From Nitrosarchaeum sp. (GTDB lineage Archaea; Thermoproteota; Nitrososphaeria; Nitrososphaerales; Nitrosopumilaceae), in NCBI GenBank assembly GCA_021414365.1, contig JAIOOR010000006.1, positions 109,775-173,774 of the forward strand: DNA of 64,000 bases, given 5' to 3'. The notes under the pieces are model-generated. The model was not told the DNA's origin and did not search any database. It saw only the letters and a program-made list of their open reading frames with translations. The position numbers and the translations under genes were made by a program. Shown piece by piece: positions 50,259-59,960 of this stretch; the first letter of the stretch is position 1; each line of letters opens with the position of its first letter.

Positions 50259-50972
50259 GTGAAATTCACCCAACAACAAGTAGATGAACTTAATTCAAAA
50301 ATAAAGACAACAAATGAGGCGCTTCAATGGGTATCTGATAATCTCCATCCACGAGTTGCAAAAGCATCAAGTTTTGGTGCAGAAGATGCAGTAATTATGG
50401 ATATGATGCTTAAGATTAATCCAAAGTTTAGATTCTTTACATTAGATACAGGACGACTACCACAGGAAACCTATGACATTATGGATATTGTAAGAAAAAA
50501 GTACAACATTACAATTGAAGTTTTGTTTCCAGATACTAAAGAAGTAGAAGATATGGTACGAGAAAAAGGAATGAATCTTTTCTATGAAAGTGTAGAAAAC
50601 AGAAAATTATGTTGTGAAATACGTAAAGTACATCCAATTAATAGAATGTTATCTACATTAGACGGATGGATAACAGGACTAAGACGGGATCAGACAGAAG
50701 TAAGAAAGGATGTTAATATTTTCCAAATAGATAATGGACATGATGGAATTTTAAAAATAAATCCAATAATTGATTGGACTTGGGATCAAATTCAAGATTA
50801 CATCAAGAAAAATAACTTACCATACAACAGTCTTCTTGATAAGGGCTATCCAAGTATTGGATGTGAGCCATGTACTAGGGCAATTAAACCTGGAGAAGAC
50901 TTGAGGGCAGGACGCTGGTGGTGGGAACAAGGAGAACACAAAGAATGTGGCCTTCATATAGACCATAAATAG
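50259..50972 (+). CDS. cysH: APS/PAPS reductase (CysH family, iron-sulfur type)
   Basis: 237 aa. It has the PAPS reductase core ASSFGAEDAVIMDMM (residues about 36-50), TLDTGRLPQETYD, and the two cysteine pairs of [4Fe-4S] reductases: CC in KLCCEIRK (about 127-128) and C-x2-C in GCEPCTRAI, with the catalytic ECGLH at the C-terminus. It reduces adenylylsulfate or PAPS to sulfite. It starts at a GTG (50259). The gene for ATP sulfurylase follows by 12 bases. Confidence 0.95.
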   Translation: MKFTQQQVDELNSKIKTTNEALQWVSDNLHPRVAKASSFGAEDAVIMDMMLKINPKFRFFTLDTGRLPQETYDIMDIVRKKYNITIEVLFPDTKEVEDMVREKGMNLFYESVENRKLCCEIRKVHPINRMLSTLDGWITGLRRDQTEVRKDVNIFQIDNGHDGILKINPIIDWTWDQIQDYIKKNNLPYNSLLDKGYPSIGCEPCTRAIKPGEDLRAGRWWWEQGEHKECGLHIDHK

Positions 50973-50984
50973 GGAATTTAGTAT

Positions 50985-52121
50985 ATGGCTGATTCAATTA
51001 AACCACATGGTGGAAAACTGGTAAACAGAATCACAAAAGCTGATTCCTCAGGATTATTCTCAATTAACATTACTGAAGACCTTGCAAACGATGTTGAAAA
51101 CATCGCAGATGGAATCTTTAGTCCATTGGAGGGATTTTTGGGGAAAAAAGACTTTGAAAGTGTCATAACAAAAGGTAGATTATCAAATGGATTGGCATGG
51201 ACTATTCCAATAGTTCTTGATGTAGATGAATCAACAGCTGCAAAAATGAAAAAAGTAGGCAAAGTATTACTTCAAAATCATCAAGGACTAGGTATTGCAA
51301 TTTTACATGTCAAAGAGACATTTACATTTGATAAAGAAAAGACTGCAAAGGGAGTATACGGGACAAATGATTCATCGCATCCTGGTGTTGCAAAGACAAT
51401 GTCCATGCAAGACTATCTAGTAGGAGGAAAAATTGATTACATTCAAAGACCTGAAGAGACTGAAATTAGAAAATATAGATTAACTCCATTGCAAACTCGT
51501 GAGGAATTTGCAAAGGCTGGATGGAAGACAATTGTAGCATTTCAGACAAGAAATCCCCCACACGTAGCACATGAAATGCTTCAAAAAACATCAATTACAA
51601 CAAGAGATGGAGTGTTTGTAAATCCAGTAATTGGAAAGAAAAAGTCTGGCGACTTTGTAGATGAGGTAATTGTAAAATGCTATGAAACGATGATTAAACA
51701 TTATTATCCAGAAAACAGATGCAAACTTGGAACATTACATACTGAAATGAAGTATGCTGGACCAAAAGAAGCAATACATCATGCAATTATGAGACAAAAC
51801 TATGGATGCACACACATCATTATTGGTAGAGATCATGCAGGAGTTGGAACATTTTATGATCCATTTGCTGCACAAAAAATCTTTGATGACTATCCAGAAC
51901 TAGAGATATCTCCAGTATTTTTTCCTGCATTTTTCTATTGTAGAAAATGTCTGACATATACAAATCCAAAGGCATGTCCACATGGAGATGATGCAAAAGA
52001 GCAAATTAGTGGAACCAAACTAAGACAAATGATTGATGAAGGTAAATCACCATCTGAATTTATCTTGAGACCTGAAGTATCAAAGGTAATACTTGATTAT
52101 CCTCACCCATTTGTTGATTAA
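50985..52121 (+). CDS. sat: Sulfate adenylyltransferase (ATP sulfurylase)
   Basis: 378 aa homologue of Sat, which activates sulfate with ATP to APS. Conserved motifs are [12 protein letters not shown] (residues about 186-197), [14 protein letters not shown] (about 284-297), and the zinc-type [15 protein letters not shown] found in archaeal and dissimilatory-type enzymes. It is in one transcript with cysH; cysC and a CysQ-like gene are encoded at 16.0-17.4 kb, completing assimilation. Confidence 0.96.
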   Translation: MADSIKPHGGKLVNRITKADSSGLFSINITEDLANDVENIADGIFSPLEGFLGKKDFESVITKGRLSNGLAWTIPIVLDVDESTAAKMKKVGKVLLQNHQGLGIAILHVKETFTFDKEKTAKGVYGTNDSSHPGVAKTMSMQDYLVGGKIDYIQRPEETEIRKYRLTPLQTREEFAKAGWKTIVAFQTRNPPHVAHEMLQKTSITTRDGVFVNPVIGKKKSGDFVDEVIVKCYETMIKHYYPENRCKLGTLHTEMKYAGPKEAIHHAIMRQNYGCTHIIIGRDHAGVGTFYDPFAAQKIFDDYPELEISPVFFPAFFYCRKCLTYTNPKACPHGDDAKEQISGTKLRQMIDEGKSPSEFILRPEVSKVILDYPHPFVD

Positions 52122-52151
52122 GTATTTATTCACTCAAACTAGATTTAGCTT

Positions 52152-52820
52152 GTGAAATATCTTCTTACATTAGTTTTACTTTTTGGAATTACCATGTCAC
52201 CTATATTTGCAATCGAATCAAATAATCCATCACTAATAATTAATACAATAGAAATTCCATCATACGAATTTAATAAAGTTCTAAAGGATACAGAAATTAT
52301 TCAGATGGAAAGACCACATTCAGTAAGCTGGCAAGTTACAATTGATAACCGTCTTCTATATGCAAATCCTGATGGAAATGCAGTTTTGAGACTCTATGAC
52401 AAGGACAATCCTGATAAATTTGTTGAAGTAGGAATGGGTGCAAAACCAAACGAAAAATTTTGGGTAGCAGTACAGACTCCAAAGGAAGGATACGTGGTTG
52501 TTCATGATGACTTGGAGCGTGGATGGTCACAAAATTACAAACCAATAATATCATACACCGAGCGAGCAGGAATGACGGTAAATAATGGTGCAAGAATTGT
52601 AGTATCTAATCTTGATATCGGAGAATTTGTAATTAATTCATATTCTGTTCATGGAATGGAAAGTTCCACTGATCCACCCGCAGTAAATTCTGGAAGTATG
52701 ACTGTGGAATTTATTTCAGGTGATCCTGCAAAGAATCCGTTTGCATTTATTCCATTTTATATTGCTGCCGGAGTTGGTATAATCGTGGCAACCTTGTATC
52801 TAACTAAGAAGCGTTCTTAG
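52152..52820 (+). CDS. Exported membrane-anchored protein, 222 aa
   Basis: The signal peptide (about residues 1-20, ending IFAIE) precedes a beta-sandwich-like exported part, and a C-terminal membrane helix (about 199-217) ends KKRS. No known domain is recognised with confidence. It starts at a GTG (52152) and converges with the endonuclease III gene, overlapping its end by 17 bases. Confidence 0.75.
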   Translation: MKYLLTLVLLFGITMSPIFAIESNNPSLIINTIEIPSYEFNKVLKDTEIIQMERPHSVSWQVTIDNRLLYANPDGNAVLRLYDKDNPDKFVEVGMGAKPNEKFWVAVQTPKEGYVVVHDDLERGWSQNYKPIISYTERAGMTVNNGARIVVSNLDIGEFVINSYSVHGMESSTDPPAVNSGSMTVEFISGDPAKNPFAFIPFYIAAGVGIIVATLYLTKKRS

Positions 52821-53454
52821 TTTTATAATATTTACATTCTTTTTTAATTTTACACACACTACACATTGGTGAAATTGGCTTGCAAATATTTTGGCCATAC
52901 ATTACAAAAGTATCATTAATATCAATCCAGTATTTTTTTGGAATTATTCTAATTAGTTCCTGCTCCGTCTCCTCTGGGTTTTTTGTATTTACCAATCCCA
53001 GTCTATTTGAGATTCTATGAACATGAATATCTACTGGAATTGCTGGCTTGTCAAATGCATACACAAGTACACAGTTTGCAGTCTTTCTTCCAACCCCTGG
53101 CAGCTCTACTAGTTTTTCTAAATCGTCTGGAACTTTTCCCTTGTACTTGGAGCTGATAATTTTTGCAACCTCGATTATTCTTTTTGATTTTACATGATAG
53201 AATCCAATTGACTTTATAATTTTCTCCACATCTTTTGTTTTTGCATTTGCAAGCTCTTTTGCGTTTTTGTATTTTGAGAACAATACCTTTACTGCTTTAG
53301 TTGTTGTTTCGTCTTTTGTTCTTGCAGAAAGTATTGTTCCAATCAAAATGCTAAATGAACCTGTTTCTGCTTCGTGTAACTCTCTTAATGCAGTCATTCT
53401 TGGAGGCTTTACAGAATTCATAGTATCAATCATTCCACGAAGAATTTTCTGCAT
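52804..53454 (-). CDS. nth: Endonuclease III (base-excision DNA glycosylase/AP lyase)
   Basis: About 216 aa from the ATG at 53454; a TTG at 53499 in frame would overlap the neighbouring gene promoter. The helix-hairpin-helix motif LPGVGRKTANCVL carries the catalytic Lys, and VDIHVHRISNRLG the catalytic Asp. The [4Fe-4S] loop has C-x6-C-x2-C-x5-C in CKPISPMCSVCKIKKEC. It removes oxidised pyrimidines. Confidence 0.95.
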   Translation of the reverse strand: MQKILRGMIDTMNSVKPPRMTALRELHEAETGSFSILIGTILSARTKDETTTKAVKVLFSKYKNAKELANAKTKDVEKIIKSIGFYHVKSKRIIEVAKIISSKYKGKVPDDLEKLVELPGVGRKTANCVLVYAFDKPAIPVDIHVHRISNRLGLVNTKNPEETEQELIRIIPKKYWIDINDTFVMYGQNICKPISPMCSVCKIKKECKYYKTKNAS

Positions 53455-53509
53455 TATACATGGAATTTTACGTACAAGTATTATATCTGTAATAGTCAAA
53501 CTAGTATCA

Positions 53510-54664
53510 TTGGAGCTAACAAAACAAGAGGAATCTGCACTAAAAGGTGAACAAGGTGAAATTATGCAGATGGCATACAGAATTTTGGTTGCAACAGGTG
53601 AGGCAACAGATGCTGAAAAGCTAATTCCAATAGAGTGGGCACATCTCTCAGGCGTAAATTACAACACAATTGGAGATGCAGGTGAGGAATTTCTATCTGG
53701 CATTAGCAAAAATGCCAGAGTCAAAGTTAGAACCACTCTAAACCCAATGGGCTTTGACATTGATAATGTATCAAAGTATGGTTTAGATGATAATTTTATC
53801 TCAAAGCAACTATCAATTAAAAACTCGTATGAAAAAATGGGTGTTATTCCATCATTTTCATGTATTCCTTACGAAATCTTTGATATTCCAAAGGAAGGAA
53901 CACAAGTTGCATTTGCAGAAAGCAATGCTGCAATTCATGCAAACTCGTATGATAATCTAAAAACAAACAAAGAAAGTGCATTTAGTGCACTTGCAAGTGC
54001 AATCACTGGAAAAAGCCCATACTCTTCAATACGAAAAGATGATACTCCAAATCTTACAATTAGAATGAAAGTCAAAAATCCAAACGAATTGACATATGGT
54101 ATGCTTGGATTTTTTGCAGGAAAAGTAGGAGATACGTCTGTAAACATTTCTGGACTTGGGGAGATGGACAAAAGACAATGCAAGGCAATGTGTGGGGGAA
54201 TGGGAACATCAGGAACTTGTGCCAAATTTCTTTTCGGTGACGGAGATCCAAGATGTGAAAAAGTAGACTTTGATCAAAAAGAGATGCAAAATGTTTACGA
54301 TGAGCTAAATACTGCAGAGAAAGGTGATCTAATTACACTTGGTAGTCCACAACTTGGACTGGATGAAATATCTGATCTTGCTGGCAAACTAAAAGGCCGT
54401 TCATTTAAAAAAAGATGCATGATCTTTTGTCCTAGAACTGTAAAAGAACAAGCAAGAAAAATTGGTTATACAAACGAACTGGAACGAGCCGGATGTGAGA
54501 TTCTATCTGACTGTTGTACATGTTTGACTCCGTTGATTAGCAAAGACGATGTAGATTCTGTCACTACAAATAGTATCAAGGGTGCATTTTATCTCAAAAA
54601 TTCAAACGGTGTAAATGTAAATCTAAAATCATTGTCACAAATAGTTGAAGATGAGACAAGATGA
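53510..54664 (+). CDS. Phosphomevalonate dehydratase large subunit (aconitase X, DUF521)
   Basis: The product is about 384 aa from a TTG at 53510; the open frame extends to 53267 but runs through the nth coding region, so the shorter start is preferred. It matches aconitase X: FSCIPYEI, FAESNAAIHANS, MCGGMGTSGTCAKF and CCTCLTPLI, providing cysteines for the iron-sulfur cluster. With the DUF126 subunit it dehydrates phosphomevalonate in the modified archaeal mevalonate pathway. The stop overlaps the small-subunit start by 4 bases. Confidence 0.92.
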   Translation: MELTKQEESALKGEQGEIMQMAYRILVATGEATDAEKLIPIEWAHLSGVNYNTIGDAGEEFLSGISKNARVKVRTTLNPMGFDIDNVSKYGLDDNFISKQLSIKNSYEKMGVIPSFSCIPYEIFDIPKEGTQVAFAESNAAIHANSYDNLKTNKESAFSALASAITGKSPYSSIRKDDTPNLTIRMKVKNPNELTYGMLGFFAGKVGDTSVNISGLGEMDKRQCKAMCGGMGTSGTCAKFLFGDGDPRCEKVDFDQKEMQNVYDELNTAEKGDLITLGSPQLGLDEISDLAGKLKGRSFKKRCMIFCPRTVKEQARKIGYTNELERAGCEILSDCCTCLTPLISKDDVDSVTTNSIKGAFYLKNSNGVNVNLKSLSQIVEDETR

Positions 54665-55044
54665 AAATTTTGGTTCAAGGAAAAACACAAGGAACCATTC
54701 TAAAATCTAACACTCCAATTAATTTTCTAGGCACAGTTGATAAAAAAACAGGCATAATTAGCGACAAAAATCATGAACTATATAATAAATCAATTAAAAA
54801 TTCCATTCTTGTTTTTCCATCTGGTGTGGGAAGCAGTGTAGGTGCTTATACCATTTATTCTATTAAATCAAATGACACTGCACCACTTGCAATGATTTGT
54901 CAAAAAGCAGACCTTACCGTTGCAACGGGATGTGCACTTGCAAACATTCCACTTTTAGTAGATGACAAATTGTTTTCATCACTTCAAACTGGACAAAAAA
55001 TTTCACTAGACACTGATACTTCTAATCCTCTAACACTTCTTTGA
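54661..55044 (+). CDS. Phosphomevalonate dehydratase small subunit (DUF126)
   Basis: 127 aa swivelling-domain subunit with GTILKSNTPINFLGTVDKKTG and the core VFPSGVGSSVGAYTIYSIK, which is the DUF126 signature. It is translated from an ATG that overlaps the large-subunit stop, consistent with an equimolar complex. Its end overlaps the convergent AMMECR1 gene by 23 bases. Confidence 0.92.
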   Translation: MKILVQGKTQGTILKSNTPINFLGTVDKKTGIISDKNHELYNKSIKNSILVFPSGVGSSVGAYTIYSIKSNDTAPLAMICQKADLTVATGCALANIPLLVDDKLFSSLQTGQKISLDTDTSNPLTLL

Positions 55045-55639
55045 TAACTGGACCATTTGGATATTCTTCTTTGAATACAACTCCTTCAAACTTTTGAATC
55101 TCAGTATCTAGATTTTTCCATTCATTTTTTGACAATCCAGCTTTTTGACATGTATATTCTAGAAACTCTTCTTCATTCCATCCGTATTCTAATGGAACTT
55201 GTGGTAAGAGTAATCCTGAATAAAACCCCTTTTTGACAATTAATCCGTCCCTTCCAACTTTTATTTTTGACAAATACTCTTTTGGATGATTTACAATAAT
55301 TTTTTTTGGTGGTGTAAGTACAGTCACTTCAAATGTAATTGAATTCAATTCTTCATATTTGACAGGAAAAAATCTTGGATCTTCTGTTGCAGCTGAAATT
55401 GCAGCATCTTCTAGTGCATTAAATAATGATTTATCTGGTAATGGATATCCAATACATCCTCTCAAACCAAGATCATTATTTAGAGTAACAAATACACCAG
55501 ATTTAAAAGAAAAATTATCTTTAAACTCATTTTCTAGTTTTGGTTTTTCATTATTTTTTAGATATTCAGTCACAACTTTCCTAGCAGTTTTTACAAGCGT
55601 ATGACCATCGTCTACTGATAAATTGTTACAGTCTTTCAT
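55022..55639 (-). CDS. AMMECR1-family protein
   Basis: 205 aa with the AMMECR1 signature LRGCIG (residues about 59-64), the later GRDGLIVKKGFYSGLLLPQVP and WNEEEFLEYTCQKAGL. The family is conserved from archaea to humans; an enzymatic or RNA-modification role is suspected but not established. It overlaps the Mut7-C gene by 14 bases on the same strand. Confidence 0.95.
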   Translation of the reverse strand: MKDCNNLSVDDGHTLVKTARKVVTEYLKNNEKPKLENEFKDNFSFKSGVFVTLNNDLGLRGCIGYPLPDKSLFNALEDAAISAATEDPRFFPVKYEELNSITFEVTVLTPPKKIIVNHPKEYLSKIKVGRDGLIVKKGFYSGLLLPQVPLEYGWNEEEFLEYTCQKAGLSKNEWKNLDTEIQKFEGVVFKEEYPNGPVIKEVLED

Positions 55640-56117
55640 TTACCTTACCTACAAACTCTTGCAAATTTTTAATATGTGTACCTTCCCAATACAGATGATC
55701 ACAACACTTACATTTCCAAAATATATCATTTGAGTTAAAAACTCCTTGAGGAATTTTTTCTTTGATACTGTCTTTATCTATTGATTCAGTTAGTGAGTTA
55801 CATTTGGGGCATCTTGCAGTATTGCCATTAATTTGAATTTTTAAATTTACACTGGTAATTATTTCTAAAAATTGATCAATCTCTTCGATTTTAGTGACGT
55901 AAATTGATCTTATGCCTAATTTCTGAGCTTTTTTAATTAATTCTTCATCTTTTGAGATAATTATCCGATTTTCTTTTTTTGCATCATCAATTAATTTTTC
56001 GTCATCAATATTTGAATAATATTTTGAATCATAACCTAACAGTCTTAATTTTTTTGCAATGTTTCCCAACATTGCATCAACAAAAAATGTTGGTTCATCA
56101 TTTATTTTAAGAAGCAT
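55626..56117 (-). CDS. Mut7-C RNase/PIN-like domain protein
   Basis: 163 aa with the Mut7-C pattern FFVDAMLGNIAKKLRLLGYD (PIN-type acidic Asp at residue 14), RIIISKDEEL and, at the C-terminus, the zinc-ribbon CPKC with CKCC. Such proteins are putative ribonucleases. It overlaps both neighbours (NFACT upstream, AMMECR1 downstream), indicating one minus-strand operon. Confidence 0.9.
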   Translation of the reverse strand: MLLKINDEPTFFVDAMLGNIAKKLRLLGYDSKYYSNIDDEKLIDDAKKENRIIISKDEELIKKAQKLGIRSIYVTKIEEIDQFLEIITSVNLKIQINGNTARCPKCNSLTESIDKDSIKEKIPQGVFNSNDIFWKCKCCDHLYWEGTHIKNLQEFVGKVNERL

Positions 56118-58074
56118 CTCCTAGACCTACTTCAGTAATCTGACTTTCTCCTGCTGGAAGTGCACGAACAAAATCATCTATGTTGATTTTCTTTACAATA
56201 TCTTCTTCTAGTTTTAAAAATTCTAGTCTGACTTTTTTTGCAGCATCTACCATTTCCAACCCATGTGGTTCAATTATTGCATAACATATGGAATTTTTTT
56301 TAATTGGTTCAGGAGGACCACATGTCACAGTATAGTCATCTCCTTGTGGCATTAGCCCAACGGCTAATTTGAGAGTAGATATCTTTACAAAATTTCTCTG
56401 TCCTTCTATGGTAAATGATCCTTTTGGAAGAAATTGTCCACTTGGAGCTGATTTTTTTACTTGCTCTGGATTTACCCAAAATGCACTTACACCATACATT
56501 CCCTCTCTCCAGGCTCTGCTAAAGCAGACAGTAGCATGAGCAACTTCATTCAAACTAGCTGGAGGTGGATTTTCCGCATCCTTTAAAATGAAAAAAGGAG
56601 AACCAAAAATATCACCATGAAATATCTTGTCGTTTTTCCCCAAATGTTTTCTTACTACAGCAGAGTTTGACGGAGCATCTCTTCCTCCTATTGCAAGAAT
56701 TCCATCTGATGTAAAAAACCACCTGTATCTCTCATACCAGTTCTTTTTTCTAATTTCTGCAAAAGTAACTGATTCTTTTTCAGTCTCTGCTTTGTTTTGT
56801 AACTTTGTCAGTTTTTTTTGTGTGTTGATTTTGATTTGCTCAATTGACTTTATTGCACCTGATTTTCGTTTTGCCTCATTAAATAATACTGATGCAATTG
56901 ATTGTAATGGTGATTGAGAATTTACTTTTATCTTCTCATCGTCAACTATGATGAGAGTTATTCCTTTCTCTTTAGTTAATTTAGAATTATGAGTTGACAA
57001 AATTTCTTCTGCCCTTGGATCTTCGATAGATGTAATACCTTTTGAGATCATCTCAAAAAGAGAATTTGCAACCATTGTTATATGATTTGATTTTTCTTTT
57101 ACTGTTTCTATTGCTTTTTCCTGCTCTGCTAACTGATTTTCTAATTCTTTAATTTTCTTATCAGAGCCACCAGTTTGAATTGATTTACCAACTTCTACAA
57201 GATTTTCTGTGAAGACAGTATCCAAACCTTCGATAAAACTGCTAATAACAGTGCATTTCTCATCTAACTTTCCTAGTCTAACGGGAATGATTTCTGGTTT
57301 TTCATTTCTAATAATTACAGGTTCATGTTTTCCAGTAACTACATCTGTAACAATTTTTTTTGTTGTATCGTATAATTTTTTTATTTGCTCAGATGTAAGA
57401 TTGTTTCCTGGAATTTTTGAATCAATATCAGAGATTTCAAACATGCCTTCGACATATTTTTTTGGCAATCCTAATGTTCGTCCAAGCCATTTCCCTGCAG
57501 TCAAATCCGATATCTTTAGTTCTTCAAAGTCTGATTCTGTTACCTTAATTACATCTAATCCATTGAGCGGTGGTGGTGTATACACTAAACCTACACCAAG
57601 CTTTCTATGTCTTACATCAATGGAATGCTGTAACGCAAGAATCTTCATCTCATTATTGCATAACAAAATATTGCCATCGCCAAAAAATTCACCAACAATT
57701 ACAAACTCCTTATCAAATCCCTCAAAAGTAAAATATGCGATCCTCTCTGATGCAATCTGCTCTATTTTTTTTAATTTTAATCGTAACAGATCACTTCGCA
57801 GTCTTTTTAGTAATTTGTTTGGCTCCATCTGCTCAATTTTTACAGATGTTAACCAAACACCAGAAGTTGATACCATCATGTAAATATCTGGTTTTTCAGT
57901 GTGATGAAGTTTGAATAGTATACTGTCTTTTGTCACACCATAGATGTTACTTACATAGTAGTCCTGAGCTGTATCTGAAATCTGATTCACTAAATAACGT
58001 AGTTCTATTCCTGCTAGAGTCACACCAATCCATTTTGTATCTGAAATTATACTCTTACTCTGTTTTATGCTCAT
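56107..58074 (-). CDS. NFACT-family ribosome quality-control protein (Rqc2/RqcH homologue)
   Basis: 655 aa with NFACT-N (about residues 10-270, including HSIDVRHRKLGVGLVYTPPP), a helix-hairpin-helix region, two central coiled coils (about 305-345 and 410-445) and NFACT-R (about 450-570, with YRWFFTSDGILAIGGRDAPS). Archaeal and bacterial relatives bind obstructed 50S subunits and peptidyl-tRNA, adding C-terminal tails. It leads a three-gene operon with Mut7-C and AMMECR1, an association that may reflect RNA or translation surveillance. Confidence 0.94.
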   Translation of the reverse strand: MSIKQSKSIISDTKWIGVTLAGIELRYLVNQISDTAQDYYVSNIYGVTKDSILFKLHHTEKPDIYMMVSTSGVWLTSVKIEQMEPNKLLKRLRSDLLRLKLKKIEQIASERIAYFTFEGFDKEFVIVGEFFGDGNILLCNNEMKILALQHSIDVRHRKLGVGLVYTPPPLNGLDVIKVTESDFEELKISDLTAGKWLGRTLGLPKKYVEGMFEISDIDSKIPGNNLTSEQIKKLYDTTKKIVTDVVTGKHEPVIIRNEKPEIIPVRLGKLDEKCTVISSFIEGLDTVFTENLVEVGKSIQTGGSDKKIKELENQLAEQEKAIETVKEKSNHITMVANSLFEMISKGITSIEDPRAEEILSTHNSKLTKEKGITLIIVDDEKIKVNSQSPLQSIASVLFNEAKRKSGAIKSIEQIKINTQKKLTKLQNKAETEKESVTFAEIRKKNWYERYRWFFTSDGILAIGGRDAPSNSAVVRKHLGKNDKIFHGDIFGSPFFILKDAENPPPASLNEVAHATVCFSRAWREGMYGVSAFWVNPEQVKKSAPSGQFLPKGSFTIEGQRNFVKISTLKLAVGLMPQGDDYTVTCGPPEPIKKNSICYAIIEPHGLEMVDAAKKVRLEFLKLEEDIVKKINIDDFVRALPAGESQITEVGLGDAS

Positions 58075-58127
58075 TTTGTGACCAAAGATTTTAAACGAGG
58101 CAAAGCAGAGTCAACCTAGAAATTTAC

Positions 58128-58598
58128 TTGGCAAAATTCAAAAAAAAGAAATCTGAACCAACTCCTGACCCTGAAGATTCTAAAAAAGAGTCAATAAAGG
58201 ATGAAAATGAAACTCCGCAGACAGAATCAAGTGATTCAGAGAGTGTAGAGCCTGTCATAAGTCAAGATGGGAAAAGCGAAAAAGACAGGAAATTAGATAG
58301 ACTATTTTGGTTAAGGGTTGGATTTGCAGTGATTGGTGGTACTTTAGCTACTTTTCTCTTTGAAGATATTCAGGGTGAAGAGAGAAGATGGGCATCAATT
58401 GTATTTATGATAATTATGTTTATTGTAACTGTGTTTATTGCAAAATCAATGAAGATACAATTACCATCATCTGATAGAAAAAAGATTGTAATGCAAGGAT
58501 TAGGAAGTTATATTTTCATTTACTTGTTTGTCTGGATTCTGACATATACCATAGTACATGCAGGTTCTATTACAAAGGGTATTACTCCAATTTCATAG
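58128..58598 (+). CDS. Membrane protein with charged N-terminus, 156 aa
   Basis: A disordered, highly charged N-terminus of about 60 residues precedes three membrane helices (about 64-80, 90-107 and 124-146). It starts at a TTG (58128). The layout recalls small archaeal translocon- or EMC6-associated proteins, but no reliable family was recognised. It lies 15 bases upstream of cbiT on the same strand and is divergent from the NFACT gene. Confidence 0.75.
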   Translation: MAKFKKKKSEPTPDPEDSKKESIKDENETPQTESSDSESVEPVISQDGKSEKDRKLDRLFWLRVGFAVIGGTLATFLFEDIQGEERRWASIVFMIIMFIVTVFIAKSMKIQLPSSDRKKIVMQGLGSYIFIYLFVWILTYTIVHAGSITKGITPIS

Positions 58599-58613
58599 AT
58601 TCGGTTTTGGTTT

Positions 58614-59201
58614 ATGTGGAATTTTAAAACGCCTGGAATTCCGGATGATATTTTTGAGAGAACTGAAAACGTACCAATAACAAAAGAAGAAGTACGTACA
58701 ATCCAAATTAGTAAAGCAAGACTTTGTCCAGGGTATACTGTATATGATATTGGATGTGGAAGCGGTTCAATATCTATTGAAGCTGCAATCCAAGTTGAGA
58801 CAGGCAAAGTAATTGCAATAGACTATGATACAAATGCAATTGAATTGACAAAAAAAAATATTGAGAAATTTGGATTAAAAAATATCTCTGTAATTTTTGG
58901 CAATGCAAAAGAAAAGATTCTAGAACTTGATCAGGCTGATGCTGTATTCATTGGAGGAACTGGCAGTGATACTGGAGAAATTATCAATTTGTGTCAGAAT
59001 AAACTAAAGTCTGGGGGAAGAATTGTCATTGGAATCATCTTAATTGAAACCTTGTACTCTGTATTGCAAGTTTTGGAAAAATCACAATTTGATTCAGTAG
59101 ATATTACTCAGGTTACCATATCAAAGAGCAGAAAGACCTCAAAAGGCACAATGATGCTAGCTAGAAATCCAGTCACAATAATATCTGCAACAAAGATCTA
59201 A
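58614..59201 (+). CDS. cbiT: Cobalt-precorrin-6B C15-methyltransferase (decarboxylating), CbiT
   Basis: 195 aa SAM-dependent methyltransferase with YDIGCGSGSISIEAA (residues about 44-58) and AIDYDTNAIELT, and a FIGGTGSDTGEI loop typical of CbiT. It catalyses C-15 methylation with decarboxylation in anaerobic-type cobalamin synthesis. cbiL and cbiF follow on the same strand. Nitrososphaerota are cobalamin producers, so the cluster is expected. Confidence 0.94.
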   Translation: MWNFKTPGIPDDIFERTENVPITKEEVRTIQISKARLCPGYTVYDIGCGSGSISIEAAIQVETGKVIAIDYDTNAIELTKKNIEKFGLKNISVIFGNAKEKILELDQADAVFIGGTGSDTGEIINLCQNKLKSGGRIVIGIILIETLYSVLQVLEKSQFDSVDITQVTISKSRKTSKGTMMLARNPVTIISATKI

Positions 59202-59237
59202 TCTAGATTTTTAATTGGGAAGAAAATCATATTTCTC

Positions 59238-59960
59238 ATGCCTGAATTAATCGGAGTGGGAGTAGGCCCTGGCGATCCAGAATTACTAACAGTAAAGGCT
59301 GCAAAAGCAATCCAAAATGCAGATGTCATCATGTGTCCCGCATCAAATGAGGACAGACCTAGCATCGCATTATCTATAGTATCTTCACTAATTGACAAAT
59401 CAAAAAATCAAGAAATAATAAAGTTGATCTTTCCAATGACTAAAGATAAAGACGTTCTTGAAGCAACATGGAAAAAAAATGCAAAGATTATGGCTGATAA
59501 AGTTTTGACAGGAAAAAATGTTGTCTATCTTACAATAGGTGATCCATATTTGTACAGCACTTGGATTTACATGCACAAAGACATTGAGCTGAATCACCCT
59601 GAAATTAAGATCAGTGTAATTCCAGGAATTGTTTCAATGTTTACTTTTGCTGCCAAAGTCGGTGTTAGCATTGCAGAGGGATCAGAGAAAGTTTCGATAA
59701 TTCCATCATGTTATGACTTGAGTTCAGTAAAAGAGATCGCAAAAAATTCTGAGACGATGGTATTTCTAAAAGATGGTAGATACTTTGATAAAGTAATTGA
59801 GGTGTTAAAGGAAGCTGGATTTCCAGATAATTCAATTTTTGCAATAGGACAAGATCTTGGAACAGAAAATGAAATTATTCGAAAACTTACTCTTGGTGAA
59901 GTAAATGATGGAACATTGACTACAAAATATTTCTCAATCTTGGTGGTAAAGCGTGTCTAG
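59238..59960 (+). CDS. cbiL: Cobalt-precorrin-2 C20-methyltransferase, CbiL
   Basis: 240 aa tetrapyrrole methylase with GVGVGPGDPELLTVKAAKAI (residues about 6-25), VYLTIGDPYLYSTW and VIPGIVSMFTFAAKVG, the usual SAM-binding loops, and the late SETMVFLKDGRYFDK seen in CbiL/CobI. It transfers a methyl to C-20. Its end overlaps the start of cbiF by 8 bases. Confidence 0.93.
   Translation: MPELIGVGVGPGDPELLTVKAAKAIQNADVIMCPASNEDRPSIALSIVSSLIDKSKNQEIIKLIFPMTKDKDVLEATWKKNAKIMADKVLTGKNVVYLTIGDPYLYSTWIYMHKDIELNHPEIKISVIPGIVSMFTFAAKVGVSIAEGSEKVSIIPSCYDLSSVKEIAKNSETMVFLKDGRYFDKVIEVLKEAGFPDNSIFAIGQDLGTENEIIRKLTLGEVNDGTLTTKYFSILVVKRV

Noticed and set aside
53267..53509. Upstream extension of the aconitase X frame
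   Set aside because: It runs through the start of the nth gene on the other strand and shows no aconitase X similarity; the TTG at 53510 fits the family start.
57209..57883. 224-codon plus-strand open frame
   Set aside because: It lies antisense inside the NFACT gene, is Phe/Ser-rich as expected of a complement of Lys/Glu codons, and has no recognisable pattern.
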